NCBI GenBank assembly: GCA_963556145.1
Contig: OY744462.1
Span: forward strand, 4,216,001 to 4,280,000
DNA length: 64,000 nt
From: Hygrocybe punicea
Lineage: Eukaryota; Basidiomycota; Agaricomycetes; Agaricales; Hygrophoraceae
Direction: 5' to 3'
In this document: positions 11,477 through 20,677 of the stretch, piece by piece
Numbering within the stretch: the first letter of the stretch is position 1
How the letters are laid out: each line of letters opens with the position of its first letter
Position numbers and translations under genes: made by a program
Notes under the pieces: generated by a model
What the model was told of the DNA's origin: nothing
Databases searched by the model: none
What the model saw: the letters and a program-made list of their open reading frames with translations, nothing else

Positions 11477-12352
11477 TCAGTTCCAGTGGTTTCCACCCTT
11501 TCCAGCACCCTTTCCTTTCCCTTTCAGCCCCTGCCCTTCCTTTCCACCACCTGTAGACATGCAGTCCTTCGCAATATGTCCCTTCTTGTGGCAGTTGAAG
11601 CATTCCGTCTCAGAATTGGCCACCTTCTGCTTTCCGTTACCCTTTCCATTGCGCTTTCCAGTGAACCTCCCAAGCATAGCAATGTTGTTAGGATCTCCAC
11701 TGTGCTCACGGCACCTGTGGTCTTCCTCTATTAGGATCATGACTAGTGCATGTGACATCAGTGACGTTCCATCCTTCTTTGAGCCTAAGTACGCCGATGT
11801 ATACAAGTCCCAACTTTCCGGTAAGGAGGATACAAGTATCATAGTGAAATCTTCATCGGAAATCAAGCTTCCCATTAAGTGGAGCTCCTCCTGCAGTTTC
11901 TGGAGCTTCAATATGTGCTCAATTAGGTCAAATCCTTCTTCAGCAATCGACTGGTCCAATGCATGTTGTGTCACTAATATTCCGAGCTTCCCCCTGGATT
12001 CCTTTACCAAGGTTAGCTGCTTCCACATCTCACTTGCTGTGTGCGCACCAACAATATGTATCATTTCCGCATCGCCAATTGTGAGCTCGATCCACGTCCT
12101 CATCTTGGCATCTCTGCTGCACCATTTCTGCATCGCCTCGGATTCCGCTGGTGTTAGACAGGAAGTGTCTGCCAGAACAGCGGCCTTTGATTCCGCATCG
12201 ATGTACATCTCTAACCCGCATGGCATCCAATTGTTCCCCTTCAATAACTCGATCCGGTAGGATCCCGATGTGTGCGTGACTTTGTCCATCATAGTCAGCT
12301 TAGTATACGAGGTGGTAGTGCAATGTTCGGAGGTGCGTGATCGTGTTTCCAT
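11477..12352 (-). CDS. Copia gag (UBN2-like) with zinc knuckle, 291 aa
   Basis: This single open frame starts 25 bp inside the LTR (ATG at 12352). It has the typical copia gag layout: an N-terminal LKGNNWMPCGLEMYID-type segment, a helical capsid region (MWKQLTLVKESRGKL; EEHILKLQKLQEEL-like), SSLPESWDLYTSAYLG, then a CCHC knuckle CFNCHKKGHIAKDC near residue 250, and a Gly/Lys-rich tail. The downstream protease is in the same region but separated by a stop. The ORF is intact although the rest of the element is dead, so it may be a remnant rather than a working gene. Confidence 0.8.
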   Translation of the reverse strand: METRSRTSEHCTTTSYTKLTMMDKVTHTSGSYRIELLKGNNWMPCGLEMYIDAESKAAVLADTSCLTPAESEAMQKWCSRDAKMRTWIELTIGDAEMIHIVGAHTASEMWKQLTLVKESRGKLGILVTQHALDQSIAEEGFDLIEHILKLQKLQEELHLMGSLISDEDFTMILVSSLPESWDLYTSAYLGSKKDGTSLMSHALVMILIEEDHRCREHSGDPNNIAMLGRFTGKRNGKGNGKQKVANSETECFNCHKKGHIAKDCMSTGGGKEGQGLKGKGKGAGKGGNHWN

Positions 12353-12359
12353 TACAGCC

Positions 12360-12376
12360 GTTCAGGGCTCATAACC
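12360..12376 (-). other. Copia primer-binding site, half-tRNA-Met type
   Basis: Immediately after the LTR, the minus strand reads GGTTATGAGCCCTGAAC. It is complementary to the anticodon arm of a methionine tRNA (GGGCTCATAACC around the CAU anticodon), the priming mode known for Drosophila copia and yeast Ty5, which use a cleaved tRNA rather than its 3' end. Confidence 0.75.
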
Positions 12377-12610
12377 TATTGTAGTGCAGTGGTTGTTGAC
12401 CGGTAAGTAATTTATGTGGAATTGAATTATATTTACCTCTCTCTGAGAGGGCTTTTATACTACTAGCTAAATCTACTAGAAGTTTCTTGTGGTGAGTAGA
12501 ATAACTGCTGCACTTCAGCATTATTCATCAGACAGGTGTGTTTGAGTTCCAGGGTCACATGATACAGATTACTAATCCTTTCTGCGACTATCCGGCCACT
12601 ATTCCCAGCA
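12377..12610 (-). repeat. 5' LTR of the copia element
   Basis: On the minus strand it starts TGCTGGGAATAGTGG and ends CTACAATA. It matches the solo LTRs at 428-670 and 31827-32069, sharing the 'tataaaagccctctcagagagagg' core promoter words. Its outer edge abuts the 3' flank of the DnaJ gene. Confidence 0.85.
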
Positions 12611-12872
12611 CATGCCATTGATGCATGGTGACCTTACTATCCTTTGCGCAAAGGGCTGTAGAAATGAAAATGAAGTCAGTTTCTCCAACCGTGAATCAAA
12701 TGTTGTATACAGCCAATCCAGCTTGATTCCGGTGGTAGACCCTCACCCATGTCTGAGCAGACTCGTTGAAATCCATAACAAAGACTGGGAGTCGGCTTAT
12801 TATTAGCAAAGCGTAATCAAAGATCTATGCGGCACGTATGATGATATGGACGAAACTCTCGCCACGCGTGAA
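12611..12872. other. DnaJ 3' flank
   Basis: About 260 bp between the copia LTR and the DnaJ stop codon. It should hold the 3' UTR and polyadenylation site of the DnaJ gene. No further gene or repeat is seen. Confidence 0.4.
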
Positions 12873-14360
12873 TCACTGATTGGCACATTGTACACGGGGT
12901 TCCTCCTGATCTTCTTCCATCGCATCCTCTCTCATATCTGCCTTGGAATGGAGGTCCGCTTCGGTCAGGCGTGCCTCTTCCAACACGAAGTTCTTAGGAA
13001 ACTTGTCCAAAAGCTTTCGGGGCGGAAGCGCACGCTCCAGAAGCGGGATCAAGGACACATCCACGCGGTCAGGGAACTTGACGAGGAGTTTGACATACAG
13101 GTCGCCTGGCTCGTGGTGACGTTGAGATGGCATACCTTGTCCATGAATGACTTTGAGGTCACCTGCAATGAGACGAACACCATTAGATTATATTTTGAGA
13201 ATGAAATGAGACGAACCGTGCTTAACAACACCTCCAGGTTCTAATTTGATTATCAAAGCTCGGTCGTCCAAATGCCTGATCGCAAACTCTCCCCCGCCCA
13301 AGGCCGTGAGTAGGTCGACTTCAAATTCCGCGAACAGGTCATTGTCCTGTCGCTTGAACCGTTCATGCGGCTTCTCTTCGACAAGGATCATCACATCTCC
13401 AGATTCCATAGAGGGAGCCTGGTCACTCTCGCCTCTGAAGGTTATTGTCTGTCCTCCCTTCATTCCCTTGTCGATATGGATCTCCAGAAATTTTTTCTCC
13501 GGGGTCACCTTTTTTCCTTTGCAATGGTTACACCGGTCTTTGAGATTGATGACCTCCCCAGTGGCTGCACAGTCGTCACAGGGAGATTGTATCTGTTGAA
13601 TCATGGGCCCCATTTGTCGAAGAGTGATCTTGATGCCCCGACCATTGCAGGTGCTGCAAGATCTAACGGCACCATCCTTTCCACCTTTCCCTTTGCATTT
13701 CGTGCAGATGACGTTCCGTGTCAAGGCAAGTTTGGTGGTTTTACCCTTGTAAAGGTCTTCCAGGGTGACGTTGACACGATGAACTAGATCCTTAGTCTTT
13801 CGGGGTCCTCGTGATCCACCGCCGCCGCCGCCGCCACCGCCACCGCCAAAGAAAGGTGCCCCGCCAAACCCCCCACCACCAAATAGCTGACTAAAGAGGT
13901 CCTGCCATGGGAATGACAATTCAGTAAGGAATAACTGGTATCATTGGCTGATCGGACCTGGGGGTCCATCCCTCCCATTCCACCTTGTTCAGACAGACCT
14001 GCCTCTCCACGTGAATCGTATATGCTCCGCTTTCCTGGGTCAGACAGAACTTCGTATCTGTTCGGAGGTGATAAAAGACCACGAATAGAAAAGGATGCAA
14101 TTGAAACACACGCATGAGTGACTTCCTTGAAAAGTTCGGGATCTCCCCCCTTGTCGGGATGCAACCGCAGCGCCCTAAGGAGGTGTTAGGTCGCGCACGG
14201 TACTCCAGAATATTCATTACATCACTTTTTCCGGTACGCCTTCTTCAGATCTGACTCAGAGGCATCAACGGGAACCTCAAGGAGATCGTAATATTTTCTG
14301 CACCACAGAATTAAGACCAGACTGTAAAGGACTACGGAACACGAACCTTTCTCTGACCAT
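12873..14360 (-). CDS. ydj1: Type I DnaJ/Hsp40 co-chaperone (Ydj1/Mas5-like), six exons, 407 aa
   Basis: Exons (minus): 14360-14347, 14297-14226, 14174-14112, 14057-13958, 13901-13217 and 13162-12873. The five introns are 49-56 nt with GT...AG borders, and the coding sum (1,224 nt) is divisible by three. The start MVRERKYYDLLEV is the family norm. The J domain has the HPD triad (RLHPDKGG), so it should stimulate Hsp70 ATPase. A Gly/Phe region with a run of glycines (encoded near 13825) follows. Four CxxCxGxG-type zinc motifs (CTKCKGKG, CSTCNGRG, CDDCAATG, CNHCKGKK) then form the cysteine-rich client-binding domain, and the C-terminal beta-sandwich domains follow. The protein ends CANQ, a CaaX box like the farnesylated CASQ of yeast Ydj1, implying membrane-associated pools at the ER and mitochondrial surface. 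The length fits Ydj1 (409 aa). It looks intact despite transposons on both sides. Confidence 0.95.
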
Positions 14361-14691
14361 TTCGAATGCAGATGGGGGTAAGGGACGAGAGGAGCTGTGC
14401 GAGACACTCCGAATGCTTTAGAACTTGCTAGAAAGGACGAGAGTGGAAGCGGCTATTTATTAGGCTGCAGGAAAAAATAATTAAAAAAATAATTAAAAAA
14501 TAATTGCTTTTACCTGGGGTTCAGACTTTGCACCCTGTCCATGGCATACAACTAAATAAATTCCTATAAAATTGTAAGAGGTTCTCCACATATCCTGCTA
14601 CAACTTTGCCTGCAAAGGCTGAGGATTTCGAGCTAAATTAGAATCATGGTTGTCATTGGTTGAAGATTCATAAAATGGTGTCAGTAAATTA
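14361..14691. other. Upstream region of the DnaJ gene
   Basis: About 330 bp between the DnaJ start codon and a MITE. It contains an A/T-rich patch (aataattaaaaaaataattaaaa, about 14470-14505) and 'ggctatttattagg' that could be core promoter sequence. No canonical heat-shock elements were identified with confidence. Confidence 0.35.
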
Positions 14692-15445
14692 CAGTCATTT
14701 GTAGTGAGCTTGACACTTGTGGGAAATTTTTTGATCAATTAAAATAATATGGACTTGGTGAAATTTTCTGTGCTCTACCTTGTATCTCATGAAGTACTGC
14801 ATGGGTTAACATGGTTACAGAGGGAAAGTTGTACTATTTCTTAAGGGCTATCTAGTGCTATCATTACATTTGGACCATATTTTGTATTTGGTGACTTGTG
14901 GATGAAAGAAAAGGTAAACCATTACTTTTGACACCCAAAATGATATTGTCAAATTATGGCATCAAATGAACTCCTATGAAAAAAATTGTAGGGAGAAATT
15001 TGTTCATTTTTTCAAGGGCTAAAAGTACATATACCATGTTTTTCTTTATTTTTGTCCTTTGAGGCAATATTTCATCTGTGCTATGTTTATCCACATTAGG
15101 GATGAAATGCCACAAGAATCATGATTATGAGCTCAAAGGACAAAAATAAAGAAGAACATGGTATATGCACTTTTAGCCCTTGAAAAAAAAAAAACTCCCT
15201 ACAATTTTTTTCATAGGAGTTCATTTGATGCCATAATTTGACAATATCATTTTGGGTGTCAAAAAGTACTGGTTTACCTTTTCTTTCATCCACAAGTCAC
15301 CAAATACAAAATATGGTCCAAATGTAATGATAGCACTAGATAGCCCTTAAGAAATAGTACAACTTTCCCTCTGTAACCATGTTAACCCATGCAGTACTTC
15401 ATGAGATACAAGGTAGAGCACAGAAATTTTCACCAAGTCCATAGT
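14692..15445. mobile_element. Mariner-like palindromic element, right arm truncated
   Basis: The left end is TA then CAGTCATTTGTAGTGAGC, the same terminus as the MITE at 2279. The sequence folds back on itself around 15085: left-arm words (tctgtgctctaccttgtatctc, ggcatcaaatgaactcctatga) recur inverted at 15190-15430. The right arm stops at 'ccaagtccata' before the terminal ~60 bp. Beyond it the hAT-A transposase gene begins, so this element abuts and probably cut off the C-terminal end of that gene. Confidence 0.75.
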
Positions 15446-16378
15446 ATGGCAGGAATGATGGACACGACACTTGCTGAGGCACCCAAGAAAAAGATTGTTG
15501 CCTTCTTGTATTGCTAGAAAAACACAGCATTGAGAATAATATAAGACCAACAATGAAAGAGACTTACCCACAGAAGGGTGAGGAGATCTTGAATGATCAA
15601 CCAGTCTTTGTTATCCAACTCATAGCGATGCAGCTTCAACTTCTTGTCAGCTGTAATTTTGTCAATGGGTTTGCAATACTTCCAAGCAAAATCCATTATA
15701 TCTAATGTAGAGTTCCACAAGTGAAGACATTGCAAGGAATGAGTCTTGGCTTGAGGTCATGTAATGTCCAGGCACATCACCAGGCAGGGAGAACAATGGT
15801 GGTGGAATGAATTACAGCAAATGACAGCTTTCAAAGCTGTCAAATCAAACATGAGAAGTAACAGACAAAGAGCCCCCAGTTTGTCACACCTTGGTAACCA
15901 TCTCACGAACAGCAGCTGTCTTGGTCAAGATCTCCTCACATTCTTCTTCAGTAAGCTCAGTGAAATCATTGTTGTCATTGTGATCATCCACATCCTCACT
16001 GTCTGATCCACCTGCCTCTTCTCCTTCATCTTTCTCATTGCTAACACCTTCAAGTTTGGGGATTTTGTCGATATTGATATCATTCTCTTCAGTCCTGTCA
16101 AGAGGCACCAAAGATGAGAGGGCAGGATTAAATGGTGCAAGGAGTGTCTTGGCCAAGAGCTGGATGGTATGGTTGAAGCAGCATATGTGGTTATCTTCTT
16201 CATATGAATTGTTGCAACGAGTGAGCAATGTAGATTGGGTGTCATTTGATGATGCATTATCTGCATTTATTGCATGTATCTGACTGATCACATTAGTTTC
16301 TATAGTACAATGGTATATTTATATAATAATTGTACCACATGAACTAGTGAATAGCACTGAACTGACCTTATATTGAAT
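15446..16378 (-). pseudogene. hAT-A transposase, middle part
   Basis: The readable frames include NADNASSNDTQSTLL (the RNase H-like block with the conserved D-N-A-S-N-D type motif) and NHICCFNHTIQLLAKTLL (the C/H-x-x-H block preceding the helical insertion domain). An acidic stretch (GGSDSEDVDDHNDNNDF) and a second exon (HRYELDNKDWLIIQDLLTLL) follow across a short intron, and then ATIFFLGASASVVSIIPAI. It ends at the MITE junction, so the C-terminal dimerisation part is absent. Confidence 0.75.
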
Positions 16379-16756
16379 TAGTGATGCTGAAGTTCGGTTC
16401 TGGTTCAGCCAAAGGGCTGAACCAAACCACTGGTTCGGTTTGCAGTTCTGGCACTGACATGTGGTTCAAACCATGAACTGTAATATATATTTACCTACAT
16501 AGATACTCATTTAGATACTCAATTTTTGCATTTTTTTGTATGCAGTCGTGTGAACTTAGATCATGTGACCTTAAACATACATGCGTGACACTTCAATTTT
16601 GACTGAAGACTAACATTACTCAACAACCATGGTAAGTAATGGCTTGATTTCATATTTTACTGACATTTTCTTACATAGAACAGCCCCCCATGGCCCACCT
16701 TGACCGCATAAATAAGGCGCCCACGGTCAACTCCACCCAACAACCTCCCTCACATT

Positions 16757-16870
16757 CCATTGCGAGTTGGAGTGAATCAATGGCAGCAGTGGCAGCAGCA
16801 GCAATGGCAGTGGCAACACCACCAATGCCACCACCCCGATGACGACGATGACAGCCAAATGACAGCAACC

Positions 16871-16905
<35 letters not shown>

Positions 16906-16985
16906 CACAACTGCAACCACAATAGCAGCAGCAGCAGCAACAGCAATGCCAGCAGCAGCAGCAGAGCAACACCAGTGGCAGCAGC
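16757..16985. repeat. CAG/GCA triplet tract in the non-autonomous hAT
   Basis: Imperfect runs of CAG, CAA and GCA occur, purest near 16875-16905 and 16925-16965. Long glutamine-, alanine- and cysteine-rich frames on both strands here are a by-product of the triplets, not genes. Confidence 0.85.
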
Positions 16986-17429
16986 AACCTGCCACCTCAA
17001 ACATGGATGATCGTGACCACTGCTGCCTCCACCACCACTTACAACACCAACACCAACATGACGATGATGACGATGGTCAATTGACCCCCGGCAAATGGCG
17101 ATGACGGCAAGGTGAGGGTGAGGTCGAGCACAGAGAACTTGAAGGGGATGACAAGCACGAAGACAGATGGAAACAGCCAGCGCAAGGAGAGGTACAACCA
17201 AGACCTGACACGATGGCCTGTCTGTTTGCCCCCCTCCTTGTCTGTAGTGATGTTCCGGCCCAGCTTGGCCCAAAAGCCAGGGCTTTGGCTTGGCCTGAGC
17301 TGGCCCCGGCTTTGTGAATGGTCAGGCTAAGCCAAAGTCATCAATGACGGCTTGGCCCTGGCCTGGCTTTGGCCCAGCCCCGGCTTTGTAGGAATAAGTC
17401 ATATATTTTGTAAAGTAGGTGACATTACA

Positions 17430-19642
17430 TCAATCTGAATCAATTCCTCCACCCGCAGTAGCATCTTCTTCGTATACTTCAATCAATAAATCATCCCAAC
17501 CCACCTCACCAGTTTCGGAGTCTTCTTCTCCCTCATTCTCGTCATTGGCCTCCTCGGCCTCCTCATCTTTGTCCTCATTAAGCTCAAGTGCGGATGATGG
17601 AGCTGCTTCCCGGAATAGCAAATCATGTCGGATTGCGCACTTTATGCATTGCAGGGCTTCGACAATGTCACCTTTCAGTCGGTTTCGTCGTTTGCTGATC
17701 GTAATGCCACCTTGTGAGAAGGCACGCTGACTCGATACTGAAGATGACATGATGGATAAATAGTCATGAGCGAGAGCAGCCCAGACAGGGTCATAGCACT
17801 GGGAATTAACCTGTAAAATTGCTGGATAGTCATCTATCAGCAAAATATTGAGATTACTTACCCCCCACCATCTAATGGATGTCCAGCCATCAGGTACCTG
17901 CTCGAGACTATCCATGTATGTGCAGAAACCTCGCAGCCATGGCCGGTTGGGATCTTCCGGTATGTCAGGACCAGTATTGTCAACCGCCTCCTCATCATCA
18001 CTGAGCTCGCGAAGCAGAGCATTTATGCCCTTATTCTTCTTGGTTTGCGTCAATACTTTCATACTGACACCTTTAGTTAGTTGAAAATATCGTTCTTTGT
18101 ACTGAGTGATATAAGTTAGCAGCTGAAAAGGATAAAAATGATGGACATACAATTTCTTCAGCACACGTCAAGACCTCATCTTGGAGTTCTGTTGGCCAAT
18201 GCTTCTTAAAATACGCCATTTTCTCCTTCGGATTGAGGACTAACAATCACATCAGTGAGCAACAATGATGGAAGAAGCACACCCATACTCATTGCCATAA
18301 TATACGCAGGTGACTCAGTTGTCTTCTCATAATAATCATCGATCTTCGTATATGCCGCCTTAAGGGCGGCAGCAAACTGCTCATATTTGGGACACTCAAC
18401 ACGAGAGGACCATGCCCTGTGAAGGGCTTCAAGGGCGGGGATTGCCAGATGGAGGGTTGACACTTGATCAGACGAAAAAGATTGCTGAGCATTATCAGCA
18501 TGCTGCGGCATGATCAAAAATTGTAGCACCACAACAAATATCGTGCACATACACATAATAGACCTAGAAAGATGTTGACTCATGTCCATTCCTCACCATC
18601 CAGCTTGAGCTCACGAATTTTGTTGCGTTTTGAAGAGTCGACCTCTTCCCAACGAAGTTCATCCACAAAGCAGTTGACAATCTGTATGGAAAGTGAGAAG
18701 CCATAATCAGGAAACTCCCATGTGCTTACATCTTTCTTTTGTTCAGCCCGATGGAGCATTACATACGTTTACGACCATCACACTTTCATGTCAATGAGAA
18801 GTTGTGTTGGCTTCTTAATACCTGCCTTGACCTGAAGAGTCTTCCAGATCTCTTTGCGCTTGGAAGATGATTGCTCCTGAGTTAATAGTCGGCATCCAAA
18901 GCAGCATGAAGGACACAAGGTACATACCTTGACTACAATCGCTCTTACTAAACCCACTTCATCACGACTTGTTGGAACGTGGGCCTCGGGATTCTTTGGA
19001 TCAAAATGTGGCGACTTGCTGTACATGGAGATGAGAGCTTGGGTTGCTAAATTGATGACATGCGCTAGACAGCTATCACACAGGTGAATACAAATATTTA
19101 CGAGCAAACATTGACTAGACTCGCTTAATCTTCCTCTTGCGCCAGTTCTATTTTCTGCCAGTGGCAGCCTTCAACCGCACAGCCAATTCCTTCATCATTG
19201 TTATGTTGTTTGATGCATTATCGCAAGTTACGTGTCCCAGCTGGAAGGTACAATGAGAAATATATAACATAAGCTACGGCAAAAAATACCTTGTGTTCAA
19301 TGCCTACGCGTTTGGCAATTTTGAATAGGGCCTGACCCAGTCATTCACCGTTGTGAGCATTACTAACTCGTGTGAAGCCGAGCAGGCCACTTTTAAGCTC
19401 CCACTGTGTGGGTGTCGTCTCTTCTATCAAATGCCCGGTAACAGCGAAATATCCATCAGAGTTGCTCGCTTGCCATGCATCACAGGTAATGTTTACTTCG
19501 CCGGTGACAGTCAGACCCTGGAGATGGTAAGAAGAAAGGCTGATGTCAAACAGAATGCACATACATTGAGTTTTGCCTTCAGTTTCATGAGGTGGTCCTT
19601 GAAGATCCGCTTTATCTCCCCTCGCGTTGCTTTTCGACCAGG
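17430..19642 (-). pseudogene. hAT-B transposase, C-terminal part
   Basis: The frames read on from the gypsy D insertion point: PGRKATRGEIKRIF, then after a short intron VNITCDAWQASNSDGYFAVTGH (the first catalytic-Asp region of the RNase H fold). HVINLATQALIS, a Cys/His segment, and the C-terminal hAT dimerisation block with SSVSSQRAFSQGG and ISKRRNRL (about 17690-17760) follow, ending in an acidic tail. One TGA follows AHNGE near 19339 where a tryptophan is usual, so the copy is not fully intact. Introns are short. The enzyme would cut at the 17245/28788 termini. Confidence 0.8.
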
Positions 19643-19647
19643 AATCT

Positions 19648-20215
19648 TGTTACGGATTGCTGTTCCTATAGCGGCAAACTCCGGCAACAATAAACCAAAC
19701 GAGGATGTGTTTTTATAGAAGAAAGCAAGTACAAACGGATAGAGGAGGAGAGGTATCTGGGTTTCGTGGTAGCGATCGGGGGAAGAGTAGCTATACTAAA
19801 CTTGGGGATACTGACTACGAATGTCAATGATTATATACTGGTGAACAACTTCAGGGTCGGCTTCTTCGTCATGCGTGGCTGCGTGGAGGATAAGCTCCGG
19901 GATGAACGGCGTCTTGCTTGGCTTCGTGGTCTATACGTTTTGGGGTGCCAACGAGGTGGCCAACGGCTGTGTTGCAGGTCCGGTGTCAGCAGACAGCTGA
20001 TCCGATGATTGTGTTGCACGGTATTATTGAGTGCTTGAATCAACGTGTATGATGTATCGGCGGTGATCGGTTGATGAGGGTAATCATGAGGATTGGGATA
20101 CCGTCGTTGGTTGTCTTCAACGATGTTCCGGACCCAGGTTATGATATTGTCTTGTGACGTCGAGTCAGGGACGTCGGGGTCGGAAGCGGGGGTTAAATCG
20201 GGGTAAAACGTAACA
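19648..20215 (-). repeat. 3' LTR of gypsy D
   Basis: 568 bp. On the minus strand it starts TGTTACGTTTTACCCC and ends CCGTAACA, an inverted TGTTAC/GTAACA terminus. It contains the second half of the third ORF. Confidence 0.93.
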
Positions 20216-20595
20216 ATACCCCCGGAACAAGGGGAATCGTCCCGATTACCCGGAGGGAAAACGGAATCATACACGGCAGCGCAGTCGATGAATTCGCGGT
20301 AGGGATCGACGGGATCATCGGTAAACCAGACGGGAACGGTGGGAGGGACAGCAGGAGGGGGAGGCCCAATGGGATGTACTGAGTAGAAGGATCGCGGGGC
20401 GAAGAATGGGTCAACGCCAAGATGGGCGATAGCCGTCGTTGGATGAACGGAGCCAAAGGAAGAGGGTTGCATGAGGTCAACAGCGAAGCGAACACTACGA
20501 TCACAGAGGCGGCGTTTCGAGCGAGGGATGCGAAAGCGAGGAGGAAGGAGACGGTAATAAGGGGAAGAAGGGAGATAAACATCCGAGGCAGACAT
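19831..20595 (-). CDS. Third ORF of gypsy D, 254 aa, running into the 3' LTR
   Basis: It begins 82 bp after the pol stop and crosses the polypurine tract, with about half of its length (some 128 codons) inside the LTR. The protein starts MSASDVYLPSS, is rich in Pro, Ser, Asp and Arg, and shows no signal peptide, membrane segment or zinc motif. It is therefore not a recognisable env. The LTR half ends in an Arg/Ser-rich stretch (RPRSQARRRSSRSL). The frame is open in both LTRs but only the 3' copy is joined to the upstream half. It could be a chance frame or a genuine accessory protein. Confidence 0.5.
   Translation of the reverse strand: MSASDVYLPSSPYYRLLPPRFRIPRSKRRLCDRSVRFAVDLMQPSSFGSVHPTTAIAHLGVDPFFAPRSFYSVHPIGPPPPAVPPTVPVWFTDDPVDPYREFIDCAAVYDSVFPPGNRDDSPCSGGIVTFYPDLTPASDPDVPDSTSQDNIITWVRNIVEDNQRRYPNPHDYPHQPITADTSYTLIQALNNTVQHNHRISCLLTPDLQHSRWPPRWHPKTYRPRSQARRRSSRSLSSTQPRMTKKPTLKLFTSI
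20216..20228 (-). other. Polypurine tract of gypsy D
   Basis: The minus strand reads CCGGGGGTAT directly before the 3' LTR start TGTTAC. A G-rich run at this place serves as the plus-strand primer in LTR elements. It is short, so confidence is moderate. Confidence 0.55.
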
Positions 20596-20677
20596 GGGGG
20601 AAGAAGGTAAAGAGCGAAAAAAGGAAATAAAAGAGAACAGACTATATATATGAAAGGGAAGATTAGGGCCGGCAAAA

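Larger units (their letters stand above)
8529..12610 (-). mobile_element. Ty1/copia element, 5' part only, decayed
   Basis: Reading on the minus strand from 12610: LTR, primer-binding site, gag with zinc knuckle, aspartic protease, zinc-binding GAG-pre-integrase region, integrase core and the first part of RT. The copia order (integrase before RT) is unambiguous. The element stops in RT at about 8529 against gypsy A, so most of RT, RNase H and the 3' LTR are gone. An 892-bp solo LTR (10313-11204) is inserted between protease and integrase. Confidence 0.85.

Noticed and set aside
13246..13787. Plus-strand ORFs opposite the DnaJ gene
   Set aside because: Shadows of the well-supported minus-strand exon 5.
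16671..17273. 200-aa minus-strand ORF rich in Leu and Cys, and poly-Gln frames on plus
   Set aside because: Triplet-repeat artefact within the hAT element at 16379-29037.
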